Assembly (NCBI RefSeq): GCF_000633515.1
Contig: NZ_AYMP01000005.1
Location: forward strand, 30,253-94,252
Direction of reading: 5' to 3'
DNA length: 64,000 nucleotides
Origin: Morganella morganii H1r
GTDB taxonomy: Bacteria; Pseudomonadota; Gammaproteobacteria; Enterobacterales; Enterobacteriaceae
Every line of letters starts with the position of its first letter. Position 1 is the first letter of the stretch. The notes beneath the pieces are model-generated. The model was not told where the DNA came from. It searched no databases and saw only the letters and a program-made list of their open reading frames with translations. The translations under genes were made by a program, and so were the position numbers. Positions 11,245 to 21,815 of this stretch are shown here, in pieces.

Positions 11245-12063
11245 ATGAGTCTAATAAAATCTCCGACCCTCTTCGGACAATGTCTTTCCGAATTCCTGGG
11301 TACAGCTCTGCTGGTCTTCTTTGGTTTAGGCTGTGTGGCTGCGGTTCGTATTGCCGGCGCACAACTGGGATTATGGGAGATAAGTGTCATCTGGGGCCTG
11401 GGCGTGGCACTGGCGGTGTATCTGACTGCCGGGATCTCCGGCGCGCATCTCAACCCGGCGGTCACACTTGCTCTCTGGCTGTTTGCCTGCTTTGATCGCC
11501 GCAAAGTTATTCCGTATATCGCGGCACAATTTCTCGGCGGATTTGCTGCCGCAGCACTGGTGTATTCAATGTATTACAATGTATTTCTTGATTATGACCA
11601 GGTGCATCATATTGTGCGCGGCTCACCGGAAAGCCTCTTTACTGCCGGGGTATTCTCCACCTATCCTGCAGCAGCCGTCAGCGTGGGTCAGGCGTTCTTT
11701 ATCGAAGTGGTAATCGCCGCCATCCTGGTCTGCCTTATCCTGGCACTCACTGATGACGGCAACGGCGTACCGCGCGGCCCGCTGGCACCGCTGCTGATTG
11801 GCCTGCTGATTGCGGTTATCGGCGGCTCCTTCGGTCCGCTGACCGGATTCGCCCTTAACCCTGCCCGTGACTTCGGCCCGAAAGTGGTTGCATACCTCGC
11901 AGGCTGGGGAGATATCGCCTTCACCGGCGGGCGTGATATCCCGTATTTCCTGGTACCGATGTTTGCGCCGGTCGCCGGCGGGTTACTCGGTGCATTCGGC
12001 TACCGCAAACTGATCGGGCGTCATCTGCCGTGTGAAGTGTGTGATACCGGAGACGAAAAATAA
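11245..12063 (+). CDS. glpF: Glycerol uptake facilitator GlpF
   Basis: Aquaglyceroporin of the inner membrane that lets glycerol diffuse in. Both NPA boxes of the MIP family are present: SGAHLNPAVTLALW (about 67-80) and GFALNPARDFGPK (about 202-214). Six membrane helices plus two half-helices are expected. Length is 272 aa (281 in E. coli). It ends HLPCEVCDTGDEK and is followed after 69 bp by glpK. Confidence 0.97.
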   Translation: MSLIKSPTLFGQCLSEFLGTALLVFFGLGCVAAVRIAGAQLGLWEISVIWGLGVALAVYLTAGISGAHLNPAVTLALWLFACFDRRKVIPYIAAQFLGGFAAAALVYSMYYNVFLDYDQVHHIVRGSPESLFTAGVFSTYPAAAVSVGQAFFIEVVIAAILVCLILALTDDGNGVPRGPLAPLLIGLLIAVIGGSFGPLTGFALNPARDFGPKVVAYLAGWGDIAFTGGRDIPYFLVPMFAPVAGGLLGAFGYRKLIGRHLPCEVCDTGDEK

Positions 12064-13659
<1,596 letters not shown>

Positions 13660-13677
13660 TCCCTCTGAGTTTTACCT

Positions 13678-13763
13678 TTCTGCCGCCGGTTAATACCGGC
13701 GGTTTTTTATGCGCGAAAACAACAATTATCACCAGAACGAAAAACCACCTCACCCGGTAAAAG
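13678..13763. repeat. 86-bp direct repeat, left copy (includes the glpK terminator)
   Basis: This segment recurs at 15462-15547 with about four mismatches, 1784 bp downstream and in the same orientation. It starts at the glpK terminator and includes TTATGCGCGAAAACAACAAT and CACCAGAAC. The pair brackets the AT-rich two-gene insert, so the insert likely arrived by, or caused, duplication of the glpK 3' flank. Confidence 0.9.
13683..13708 (+). terminator. Rho-independent terminator of glpFK
   Basis: CCGCCGGT-TAAT-ACCGGCGG followed by TTTTTT. Confidence 0.92.
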
Positions 13764-13919
13764 CCATAGTCAGCCGTGCTGACAATCTTAATGTGACAGA
13801 ACCTTTTTTATCATTAGTATTCATTTATTATTTCAATGTATAGTATTGTCACCTGAATATAATTCTACTCTAATGCTGGTTAGTACATTGGATATCTGAT
13901 TAAAGGATTAAACAGTTAA

Positions 13920-14500
13920 ATGGGAAAACTTTTATTTATACTCGGTTTGCTCATTGGTGGGTGTGGTGTTTTTTTGTACCACTGGGTTAAACCCGAGACT
14001 TATGACCCCTACTTTTTTTATCCCCAAAGATAGCTGAAGGGCACCCTATCAATGTGCCAATAAAACTGTATAAAAAAGGAGATACTGTTAATTTTACTTT
14101 CTGGAAAACACCCTTCCCTGAATTTAAATTACTTTATTTATTTCCTGTTAGCCCACCATCATCAAGTATAATTTTAAATATAAATGAAGATAGAAATAAG
14201 GATTTTGGTTTTTATTCATCTGAAATATTCAATGGTAAAGGACCAATAAAAGATCGTGGAAACTACCCGATATTTAAAGTGAAATTATATAAAATAAACA
14301 ATGATATGACAGAACACCTGGTGTTAGATAAAATACATAAAAACAATAGCGTCCGTAGATCAGATGCATTTTCTATAGCATCCGTCCCGGAAGAATATGG
14401 GCAGTATAGATTAGAGGTCACGGTTTTAGGCGACTGGCCTGAACTGGAAATAGATGGGCTGGATTATTTCATCACAGTAAGAACTTATGTTGTTAAATAA
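13920..14500 (+). pseudogene. Membrane-anchored protein of the DUF5625-like type, reading frame broken at a T7 run
   Basis: An ATG at 13920 encodes 37 aa with a hydrophobic N-terminus (LLFILGLLIGGCGVFL, either a lipobox around Cys or a membrane anchor) and then hits a stop at 14031. A second frame, open from 14006 to 14500, continues with SPKIAEGHPINVPIKLYKKG and about 140 further residues that look like a secreted beta-rich domain. The two join if one base is re-read or added at the T7 run 14013-14019, giving about 190 aa. The annotatable downstream part alone starts at GTG 14054 (148 aa). It is AT-rich compared with glpK and sits 15 bp before the next gene. The family assignment is tentative. 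It may be the partner, possibly the immunity protein, of the downstream protein; that is inference. Confidence 0.55.
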
Positions 14501-14515
14501 AAATGGATGTAATCA

Positions 14516-15382
14516 GTGAAGCCGGAAAATAAAACCGAAGAATTACTTGAATTCGCTGCAAATCAGCGTTATACAAAAGCAGAGAACAGAAAAAGACTGA
14601 TTGAGCACTGTGCTTATCCAAGTAAAAGAAACCTCTCTACTGCGGGGCCTTGCCAAACCTGTCTGCCGCCAGATGCAAGACCGGAATTTGTTGAGCATAT
14701 CCTGAGTTCTCTGGATGCCAGGTATACGGTAACCATTTACACTGCATATCCGGGCACGCCATTGAATAATGATGATGGTTCACCCGGATTTGAAGGCGAA
14801 CAAAGAAAAACATCTGCTGCGGGTCATATGTGGCTGCAAATAAAAAAAATAAATGAAGATGGTATTGAAACGGGTAATATCTCTTATGGATTCGCACCTA
14901 TCGAACATGGAATAGAAGGCCCCGGGGAAGTGATTGACAAAGACACCCTTCACTACGAAAATCCATATTACAACAGAACCATGGAAATAACCAAACGACA
15001 ACATGACAACATCTATGAATTTGGTTTCGAAGCAGAAAGTAAAAAATCCGATAAATATTTCAATCTCAAGTATCATGGCTTAACAAACAGTTGTATCAAC
15101 TTCACATGGAAAGCATTGGGTCATGCAGGAATAAAGCCGGCTCTGGCGTGGAATGATATGAGTATATACAATGTACAACGTAAATTAGCAGGTAAATTTG
15201 AAGGTGACATAAAAGTCATAAATAACATTCCGCATGTGAAGTCAATTCCGGCACCGTTTCCGGACAGCGAATTAAACACTGAAAAATACAATGAAATACC
15301 ACCCAGAACCAATCTGGAATGGATTGTATCTCAAAATGAAAACACTCAACATGACGACAATATCGAGTTAGCAAAAAGATAG
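14516..15382 (+). CDS. Putative papain-like (permuted NlpC/P60-type) hydrolase, possible secreted effector
   Basis: 288 aa, not recognised as a named family. A GTG start at 14516 is required because an in-frame stop lies just upstream. GHMWLQI (His about 104) and SYGFAP precede GLTNSCINFTWKALGHAGI (Cys about 193). A conserved His before a Cys in a helix start is the order of permuted NlpC/P60 and LRAT-like hydrolases. No signal peptide or membrane helix is seen. It forms a two-gene unit with the preceding membrane-anchored protein. Small AT-rich pairs of this kind are often effector plus immunity cassettes of contact-dependent or type VI systems, but no VgrG, Hcp or PAAR gene is in the window, so that role is speculative. 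It could equally be a peptidase or amidase of other use. Confidence 0.5.
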   Translation: MKPENKTEELLEFAANQRYTKAENRKRLIEHCAYPSKRNLSTAGPCQTCLPPDARPEFVEHILSSLDARYTVTIYTAYPGTPLNNDDGSPGFEGEQRKTSAAGHMWLQIKKINEDGIETGNISYGFAPIEHGIEGPGEVIDKDTLHYENPYYNRTMEITKRQHDNIYEFGFEAESKKSDKYFNLKYHGLTNSCINFTWKALGHAGIKPALAWNDMSIYNVQRKLAGKFEGDIKVINNIPHVKSIPAPFPDSELNTEKYNEIPPRTNLEWIVSQNENTQHDDNIELAKR

Positions 15383-15461
15383 TATTTTCGGGCTTGTCAC
15401 AAAAATTGAGTTAATGATGACACAGGTAAAATGCAGCATCGCCTCGTCGTTTTCGGCCTTA

Positions 15462-15547
15462 TTCTGCCGCCGGTTAATACCGGCGGTTTTTTATGCGCGA
15501 AAACAACAATTATCACCAGAACAAAAAACCACCTCACTCTGTAAAAG
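15462..15547. repeat. 86-bp direct repeat, right copy (duplicated glpK terminator)
   Basis: Near-identical to 13678-13763. It contains the same hairpin and T-run, so it also terminates transcription of the inserted cassette. Four differences, among them AACAAA in place of AACGAA, show that the duplication is not brand new. Confidence 0.9.
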
Positions 15548-15626
15548 TACCTGCCTGCAGATTAAATTCCCGGGTATGCCACATTGATCACAAAAATTAA
15601 CCAACTGTAATCAGTATGTAACACCT

Positions 15627-15642
15627 TGTGCTGAAATTCACA
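15627..15642. promoter_or_regulatory. CRP-like site upstream of glpTQ
   Basis: TGTGC-TGAAAT-TCACA differs by one base from the CRP consensus TGTGA-N6-TCACA. It lies about 120 bp before glpT. E. coli glpTQ is CRP-activated. Confidence 0.6.
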
Positions 15643-15689
15643 GTAATAACGAATAAAAACGAATAATCTGTGAGCGCAAAGGAAAACAC

Positions 15690-15737
15690 ATGAAGAAAAC
15701 CGCCGCTGTTCCGGTAAACTTCATCACCGCACACTGA
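15690..15737 (+). CDS. Possible 15-aa leader peptide upstream of glpT
   Basis: ATG at 15690 preceded by AAAGGAAA encodes [15 protein letters not shown] and a TGA stop, 25 bp before the glpT start. The ribosome site is good but the ORF is very short and no homologue is known to me. It may be chance. Confidence 0.25.
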   Translation: MKKTAAVPVNFITAH

Positions 15738-15762
15738 CAAATACTTAGCGAAGGAGATGTCT

Positions 15763-17115
15763 ATGCTAAGCCTGTTTAAACCCGCGCCTCATATTCAGCG
15801 GCTCAGTGCCGATCGCATTGATCCGGTATACCGCCGTCTGCGCTGGCAAATCTTTATGGGGATCTTTTTTGGCTATGCTGCCTATTACCTGGTCCGGAAA
15901 AATTTCGCCCTTGCTTTCCCCAGCCTGATGGAACAAGGGTTCTCCAGAGGTGAACTCGGTACGGCATTATCTGCGATCTCCATTGCTTACGGTCTTTCCA
16001 AATTTATCATGGGATCGTTTTCTGACCGGGCTAACCCACGCTATTTTCTCCCGACCGGACTTATTCTTGCCTCCGCTGTCATGTTAATCATGGGCTTTTG
16101 CGACTGGGCAACCTCTTCCGTCTGGATTATGGCTATCCTGCTGTTTCTCTGCGGGTGGTTCCAGGGGATGGGCTGGCCGCCGTGCGGACGCACCATGGTC
16201 CACTGGTGGTCACAAAAAGAGCGCGGCGGGATTGTGTCTGTCTGGAACTGTGCCCATAACGTCGGCGGCGGCTTACCGCCGATGCTGATGCTGCTGGGAA
16301 TGTACTGGTTCGGTGACTGGAAAGCTGCGTTTTATATGCCGGCATTTGCCGCCATTCTGGTGGCACTCATCGCATTTGCCCTGATGCGGGATACCCCGCA
16401 ATCCTGCGGCCTGCCGCCAATCGAAGAGTACAAAAACGACTATCCTGATGATTATACAGAGAACAGCGAAGTTGAACTGACGGCAAAACAGATCTTTATG
16501 CAATACATTCTGCCGAATAAGTTACTGTGGTATATCGCTTTTGCTAATGTCTTTGTTTATCTGCTGCGTTACGGCGTGCTGGACTAGTCACCGACTTATC
16601 TCCGGGAAGTCAAACATTTCGATATAACGGGCTATTCTGTCGCCTATTTCCTGTATGAATGGGCGGGGATCCCCGGCACACTGCTGTGCGGCTGGATGTC
16701 AGATAAAGTCTTTAAAGGAAACCGCGGTGCAACCGGGGTGTTCTTTATGGCACTGGTCACCATCGCCACCGTGGTCTTCTGGCTCAATCCGCCGGGAAAC
16801 CCGGCAGTTGATATGGCGTGTATGATCACCATCGGCTTCCTGATTTACGGCCCGGTCATGCTGATCGGCCTGCACGCCCTGGAGCTTGCACCGAAAAAAG
16901 CGGCCGGTACAGCTGCCGGATTTACCGGATTATTCGGCTATCTCGGCGGTTCTGTGGCAGCAAGTGCCATCGTCGGCTTTACCGTGGATTATTTCGGCTG
17001 GGACGGTGGTTTCGGCGTGATGATCGGCGGCAGCCTGCTTGCGGTTCTGCTGCTGTTAGTGGTAATGCGTGGTGAGAAAAAACACCACGATGACATCGCC
17101 CGCAATAAAGCATAA
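15763..17115 (+). pseudogene. glpT: Glycerol-3-phosphate transporter GlpT, interrupted by an amber codon
   Basis: MFS antiporter that exchanges glycerol-3-phosphate for phosphate, and the main entry route of fosfomycin. The whole 450-aa reading frame is conserved against E. coli GlpT (452 aa), except that the Trp codon after LLRYGVLD is TAG at 16585-16587 (codon 275). After the stop the same frame runs on intact with [11 protein letters not shown] and [17 protein letters not shown] to the natural stop. The start at 15763 is chosen because AGGAG lies 6 bp upstream; the ATG at 15757 abuts that site. The truncated product would lack roughly the last five helices. The rest of the frame shows no decay, so the change is recent, or a sequencing error. 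glpQ follows after 14 bp and may suffer polarity. Confidence 0.92.
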
Positions 17116-17129
17116 ACGGAGGAATACCG

Positions 17130-18212
17130 ATGACGTTATCCCGTCAGTATTATCTTGTCAGTGCCCTGGCCGGTGCCATGCTCTGCGGCTCCGCCGCTTT
17201 TGCGGCAGACGATAAAATCGTGATTGCTCATCGCGGCGCCAGCGGGTATCTCCCGGAACATACCCTGCCGGCCAAAGCGATGGCGTATGCGCAGGGCGCT
17301 GATTATCTGGAGCAGGATCTGGTGATGACCAAAGATGATGAACTCATCGTCCTGCATGATCATTATCTCGACCGTGTTACCGATGTGGCAACACGCTTTC
17401 CGGATCGCGCGCGTAAAGATGGCCGTTACTACGCTATCGACCTTACCCTCGCGGAAATTAAGTCCCTGAAATTTACTGAGGGATTTGAAATCGAAAACGG
17501 TAAACCGGTACAAAAATATCCGGGTCGTTTTCCGATGGGAAAATCAGATTTCCGTATTCATACCTTTCAGGAAGAACTTGAGTTCATTCAGGGTCTGAAT
17601 CATTCCACCGGAAAAAACACCGGGATTTACCCGGAAATCAAAGCGCCGTGGTTCCACCGTCAGGAAGGTAAAGATATCACCCGTAAAACCCTGGAAGTGC
17701 TGAAAGCCTACGGCTACCAGACTAAAGATTCCGGGGTATTTCTTCAGTGTTTCGATCCGAATGAATTAAAGCGCATCAAAAATGAACTGATGCCGGAAAT
17801 GAAGATGGATCTGATGCTGATACAGCTGATCGCTTACACCGACTGGCAGGAAACATTTGAACAGAATGCGGAAGGCAAATGGGTCAACTATAACTATGAC
17901 TGGATGATGTCGCCCGGTGCGATGAGTAAAATCGCAGCATATGCTGATGGCATCGGGCCTGATTATCATATGCTTATCAGCAAAGAGTCCGGACCGGGCC
18001 ACATCACTCTGACGCCGATGGCAAAAGAGGCACACGCTTCGCAACTGATGATCCATCCGTTTACTGTCCGGACGGATGCCTTGCCGCCGTATGCGGAGAA
18101 CACAGAACAGTTATTTGATGCTATTTATATTCAGGCCGGAGCAGAAGGGTTATTTACTGATTTTCCGGACAAAGGCGTACAGTTTCTGCAAAAACATAAA
18201 CTGCATCAGTGA
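17130..18212 (+). CDS. glpQ: Periplasmic glycerophosphodiester phosphodiesterase GlpQ
   Basis: Hydrolyses glycerophosphodiesters to glycerol-3-phosphate in the periplasm. A signal peptide (about 1-25, ending SAAFA) is followed by VIAHRGASGYLPEHTLPA with the catalytic His and Arg. EQDLVMTKDDELIVLHDHYLDRVTDV carries metal ligands and the second His. It is 360 aa (358 in E. coli). It is co-transcribed with glpT, whose product normally imports the G3P formed. A terminator follows. Confidence 0.97.
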   Translation: MTLSRQYYLVSALAGAMLCGSAAFAADDKIVIAHRGASGYLPEHTLPAKAMAYAQGADYLEQDLVMTKDDELIVLHDHYLDRVTDVATRFPDRARKDGRYYAIDLTLAEIKSLKFTEGFEIENGKPVQKYPGRFPMGKSDFRIHTFQEELEFIQGLNHSTGKNTGIYPEIKAPWFHRQEGKDITRKTLEVLKAYGYQTKDSGVFLQCFDPNELKRIKNELMPEMKMDLMLIQLIAYTDWQETFEQNAEGKWVNYNYDWMMSPGAMSKIAAYADGIGPDYHMLISKESGPGHITLTPMAKEAHASQLMIHPFTVRTDALPPYAENTEQLFDAIYIQAGAEGLFTDFPDKGVQFLQKHKLHQ

Positions 18213-18235
18213 TCACTCCGCTGCGGAACAGAACA

Positions 18236-18260
18236 ACGGGCACAACAGTGCCCGTTTTCT
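18236..18260. terminator. Terminator between convergent glpQ and emrD
   Basis: ACGGGCAC-N4-GTGCCCGT followed by TTTCTTT. Confidence 0.88.
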
Positions 18261-18278
18261 TTATATCAGAAGCCTGAC

Positions 18279-19466
18279 TCAGGATGCCATCGGCTGCTGA
18301 TTCTGCAACCGGTGAGCCAGCGGCAGCCAGCACAGCACCATAATCACAGAGACCGCCAGCATCAGCAGGCCGACACTGCCCTGCCCGCCCTGCGGCATCA
18401 GCGCTGAAATCCAGGTGGCAACACCGGAACCCACATTCTGCAATCCGCCCACCAGCGCACCGGCAGCCCCCGCCAGATACGGGAAAGGCTCCATTGCCGC
18501 TGTGGTGGCCAGCGGGAACAGCATCCCGGCACCAAAAAAGAACAGCGCGGCAGGGATCAGTAAGGTCCAGATATTCATCACACCCAGCAGTCCCGGGATC
18601 CACATCAGCGCACCGGCCACCAGGCAGCAGATTACCGCACACCACACCAGAAAACTGAAGGATTTACTGTCCCGTCCGGCAAACCAGGCACCGAAAAATG
18701 CCGCCGGGATCGGCAGAATAAACAGAATACTCACCGCCATACTGCCCAGCCCCAGGCCGTCACGCATCAGCACGCCGCTGGATGCCTCAAATACCGCCAC
18801 CCCGGCCAGGCCGCAAATCAGCATCGCCAGATACGGCACAAATGTCCGGTTGGTCAGCAGCAGGCGGAAAGAGGCCCACATTTTCGGTTTCTCTTTCATC
18901 GGCGGACGGGTTTCCGGCAGCTTGTGCCACATGTTGTAACCCACCGCCAGACCGAGCAGGAGCAGAAACGCATAACAGGCGCGCCAGCCGAAGAAAAACG
19001 CCAGCGCACCGCCGAGCATCGGGGCGATCAGCGGGCTGACCAGAATCCCCATATTCAGCAGGCTGTTGGCATAGCGCAGGGAAATCCCGGTATATAAATC
19101 ACGCGGCATGGTCCGTGCCATCACCCCGGCCACCCCGGTCCCCAGCCCCTGTAACCCGCTGGCAATCACCAGCATGGTCAGGTTCGGCGAGAACAGCGCA
19201 GCAGTCGTGGATAACACATAAATAAATAACCCGGTGAGGATCACCGGACGGCGGCCGATTTTATCTGAGATCGGCCCGTAAATAAGCTGGGATGCACCAT
19301 AGGTAAATAAATACGCCGCCATCACGCTCTGCACGGCACCCGCCGGTTCGCCGAAATCCAGCGCAATATCCGTTATTACCGGTACATACACCGTCTGCGT
19401 CATTTGCCCGACAGCAATCAGCGCAATCAGCATTACCAGCAGATGAAAGTTTTCCAGTTTTTTCAT
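18279..19466 (-). CDS. emrD: Multidrug efflux MFS transporter EmrD
   Basis: Drug:H+ antiporter with 12 predicted helices. The 395-aa sequence aligns with E. coli EmrD throughout: YGPISDKIGRRPVIL (MFS loop motif), GVMARTMPRDLY, ANSLLNMGILVSPLIAPMLGG, VSILFILPIPAAFFGAWFAGR and PAALFFFGAGMLFPLATT. In E. coli emrD lies elsewhere (near 82 min), so its place between glpQ and fpr is a lineage-specific arrangement. Confidence 0.93.
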   Translation of the reverse strand: MKKLENFHLLVMLIALIAVGQMTQTVYVPVITDIALDFGEPAGAVQSVMAAYLFTYGASQLIYGPISDKIGRRPVILTGLFIYVLSTTAALFSPNLTMLVIASGLQGLGTGVAGVMARTMPRDLYTGISLRYANSLLNMGILVSPLIAPMLGGALAFFFGWRACYAFLLLLGLAVGYNMWHKLPETRPPMKEKPKMWASFRLLLTNRTFVPYLAMLICGLAGVAVFEASSGVLMRDGLGLGSMAVSILFILPIPAAFFGAWFAGRDSKSFSFLVWCAVICCLVAGALMWIPGLLGVMNIWTLLIPAALFFFGAGMLFPLATTAAMEPFPYLAGAAGALVGGLQNVGSGVATWISALMPQGGQGSVGLLMLAVSVIMVLCWLPLAHRLQNQQPMAS

Positions 19467-19791
19467 TTTTATTGTCAGTCTTTACATTGTTACCGGGAGG
19501 GCACAGCACAATTCCGGCAGTGATAATTACAGCCAGAATCAGTCATACTTGCGATACCCTATAAAATAGCAAATTAAAAAAATTTTGGGAGATAGTTCAC
19601 ACATTTATTTTTGTTACCAAACGACCGTTTTTATGCTGTTTCCGGCAACTAAACTGTACAGTTCATCCTGATTTATCGTATTCATGCGACAGGATCCTCT
19701 GACGCATTTAATCGATACATTTTTCCCCGTTGGCTTATTACACTGGTTTACATATTAATAACGACCATTCTGCGACTGACGGAGGTTATGC
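19467..19791. other. Divergent emrD-fpr intergenic region
   Basis: 325 bp, AT-rich near 19540-19620, with no supportable gene. It must hold the divergent promoters. A SoxS box might be expected, since fpr is SoxRS-regulated in E. coli, but no convincing match was seen. Confidence 0.5.
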
Positions 19792-20541
19792 ATGTCAAAC
19801 TGGATCACAGGACGTGTCACACGTATCACACACCATACTGATACCTTATTCAGCCTGCATGTTCAGGCACCTGTCCGCCCGTTTACGGCGGGACAATTCG
19901 CCAAACTCGGCCTGGAAATTGACGGCGAACGCACACAGCGCGCTTATTCTTATGTTAATGCACCGGATGATGATGACCTCGAATTTTATCTGGTCACTGT
20001 CGGTGACGGTAAACTCAGTCCGCGGCTGGCAGCCCTGATCCCGGGAGATGAACTGCTGATCACCGATGAAGCGGCCGGTTTTTTTGTGCTTGATGAAGTA
20101 CCGGACTGTGACACACTCTGGATGCTCTCCACCGGCACCGCCATCGGCCCGTTTTTATCCATTCTGCAATATGGCAGAGATCTGGAGCGGTTCCGGCATA
20201 TTGTGCTGGTGCATGCCGTGCGCTATGCCGCTGACCTGAGCTATCTGCCGCTGATGCAGGAACTGCAGAAAAAACTCGGGAGTGACAAACTGCGGATTGT
20301 GGCTGTCGTCAGCCGGGAACATGCGGAAGGCTCACTGCATGGCCGGGTACCGGCGCTGATCAGTTCCGGTGAGCTGGAAGCCGCCGCCGGCTTGCAGCTG
20401 ACCGCCGAAAGCAGCCATGTGATGCTGTGCGGTAACCCGGAGATGGTGAAAGATACCCAAAATCTGCTGAAAACGGAGCGGGAAATGCGCAAACACCTGC
20501 GCCGCAAACCCGGGCATATCACCAGCGAGCAATACTGGTGA
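19792..20541 (+). CDS. fpr: Ferredoxin/flavodoxin-NADP+ reductase
   Basis: FAD enzyme that passes electrons between NADPH and flavodoxin or ferredoxin, feeding radical-SAM enzymes and the oxidative stress response. RAYSYVNAPDDDDLEFYLV is the FAD-binding site, STGTAIGPFLSIL the NADP pyrophosphate loop, and the protein ends EQYW (E. coli HYW). It is 249 aa against 248 in E. coli. TGACGGAGGTT precedes the ATG. Confidence 0.97.
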   Translation: MSNWITGRVTRITHHTDTLFSLHVQAPVRPFTAGQFAKLGLEIDGERTQRAYSYVNAPDDDDLEFYLVTVGDGKLSPRLAALIPGDELLITDEAAGFFVLDEVPDCDTLWMLSTGTAIGPFLSILQYGRDLERFRHIVLVHAVRYAADLSYLPLMQELQKKLGSDKLRIVAVVSREHAEGSLHGRVPALISSGELEAAAGLQLTAESSHVMLCGNPEMVKDTQNLLKTEREMRKHLRRKPGHITSEQYW

Positions 20542-20575
20542 TACCCTGACAGCGGGTTCGCCCGCTGTCTCCGCC

Positions 20576-21004
20576 TCAGTGGCTGTCGATTTTATCCACC
20601 GGCTGCGTGCTCTCCCCGAAGCGGTTGCCCTCATCAAGACTTTTAAACACGCCGCAGTCGAGCACCATAATCATCACGATAAAAATCGGCAGAAAACGTC
20701 CCAGTCCCCACTGCCAGAAATCACCGGCAAGGCTCCAGTCCGGTGTGGTCAGCGCCCACGCCATCAACAGCATCAATGCCCAGCCGCCGCGTTTATTGCG
20801 ATCATGCAGGCGTTTGGTAAAAATTGCGGCTGCCGGATACATCACCATCAGTACCGCAATCATAATCACTTCAACAGGTAACTGAAACAGCCCCTGTAAT
20901 GACATCAGGAGAAACAGCACTGCGCCGCACACGCCGATCCCCGCCCAGAATGCTTTGCGGCCGATCCGCCCGTGAAACGAAAACGCCCATTGTTGTAGTG
21001 TCAT
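20576..21004 (-). CDS. yiiR: Inner-membrane protein YiiR (DUF805-type)
   Basis: 142-aa integral membrane protein with about four hydrophobic helices. The start FHGRIGRKAFWAGIG and the FTKRLHDRNKRGGWAL segment are typical of DUF805 proteins, whose function is unknown. The position between fpr and yiiQ, convergent with fpr, matches E. coli yiiR. Confidence 0.85.
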   Translation of the reverse strand: MTLQQWAFSFHGRIGRKAFWAGIGVCGAVLFLLMSLQGLFQLPVEVIMIAVLMVMYPAAAIFTKRLHDRNKRGGWALMLLMAWALTTPDWSLAGDFWQWGLGRFLPIFIVMIMVLDCGVFKSLDEGNRFGESTQPVDKIDSH

Positions 21005-21061
21005 TTCTCTTTCCTAATCGTGTACACTGGTTATGTTGCAGACAGATCACAGGGAGCCGTT

Positions 21062-21682
21062 ATGAACGCAGTCAAAAAAACCGTACTGACCGCCCTGACA
21101 GCGGGATGCGCACTGCTGCCTGTCACATCCGCTGCGGCAGGTGATACGGTACTGATCCCAATCCCCTGCTCACCGGAAGCGCTCTGGCTTCAGGCGGATG
21201 CGCCCGCCTTCGGCATCACCATCCCCGTTATGCGCGAACAGTTTAACCGCAACAACCCGTTGCTGCCATTGCGGGAATACAAAGTCGTGGCCTCAAACGA
21301 CATTACCGCCAGCTATCTGCGGGCGGCAACCCGCATCAGCCCTTATATTTACTCCTCTGCCGTCCTTGAGCGCGACAGTGAAAAAATCAAAAGTCTCCAG
21401 CTGACACTGCTGCCCGGTGCGGACAGTACGGCGGAAAAAAACAACCGGGCCCTGATGCTGGCCTATATTAAAGCACTGATTATTCAGTTCGAGCCGACAC
21501 TCAATGAAAACAATATCGATGCCGCCCTGAGCCGGGCACTGGCAACGGATTTCAAAACCGGCACTTACGCCTCTCAATTCGGTGCATTACGTTATCTTCT
21601 GGTAGTTGATAGTAAAAATGGGGTAACTTTCGCTATTGAACCGATTAAGCTTTCGCTATCTAATAGTGATACGGCACAGTAA
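21062..21682 (+). CDS. yiiQ: Periplasmic protein YiiQ (DUF1454)
   Basis: 206 aa with a signal peptide (about 1-25, TSAAA cleavage region). It matches the DUF1454 pattern in FNRNNPLLPLREYKVV, AATRISPYIYSSAVLERDSEKIKSLQ and the end TFAIEPIKLSLS. Function unknown. An upstream in-frame ATG at 21020 would put 14 unmatched residues before the signal sequence; AGGGAG before 21062 supports the shorter form. Position between yiiR and tpiA matches E. coli. Confidence 0.88.
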   Translation: MNAVKKTVLTALTAGCALLPVTSAAAGDTVLIPIPCSPEALWLQADAPAFGITIPVMREQFNRNNPLLPLREYKVVASNDITASYLRAATRISPYIYSSAVLERDSEKIKSLQLTLLPGADSTAEKNNRALMLAYIKALIIQFEPTLNENNIDAALSRALATDFKTGTYASQFGALRYLLVVDSKNGVTFAIEPIKLSLSNSDTAQ

Positions 21683-21815
21683 ACAGTGGCCGAAAAGCAA
21701 AGCTATTTCGCGCCGCTTTCACTATACTGTCACTCTGTTTGCCTGTTCGCCGTTCTGCGCGGACAATGGTAATAAAGCTGAAGTCATTTAACTCATTCCG
21801 GCAGGAGGAAATACA

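Noticed and set aside
13660..15762. Search for glpX after glpK, as in E. coli
   Set aside because: No GlpX-like sequence was found; the interval holds the AT-rich cassette and the glpT promoter instead.
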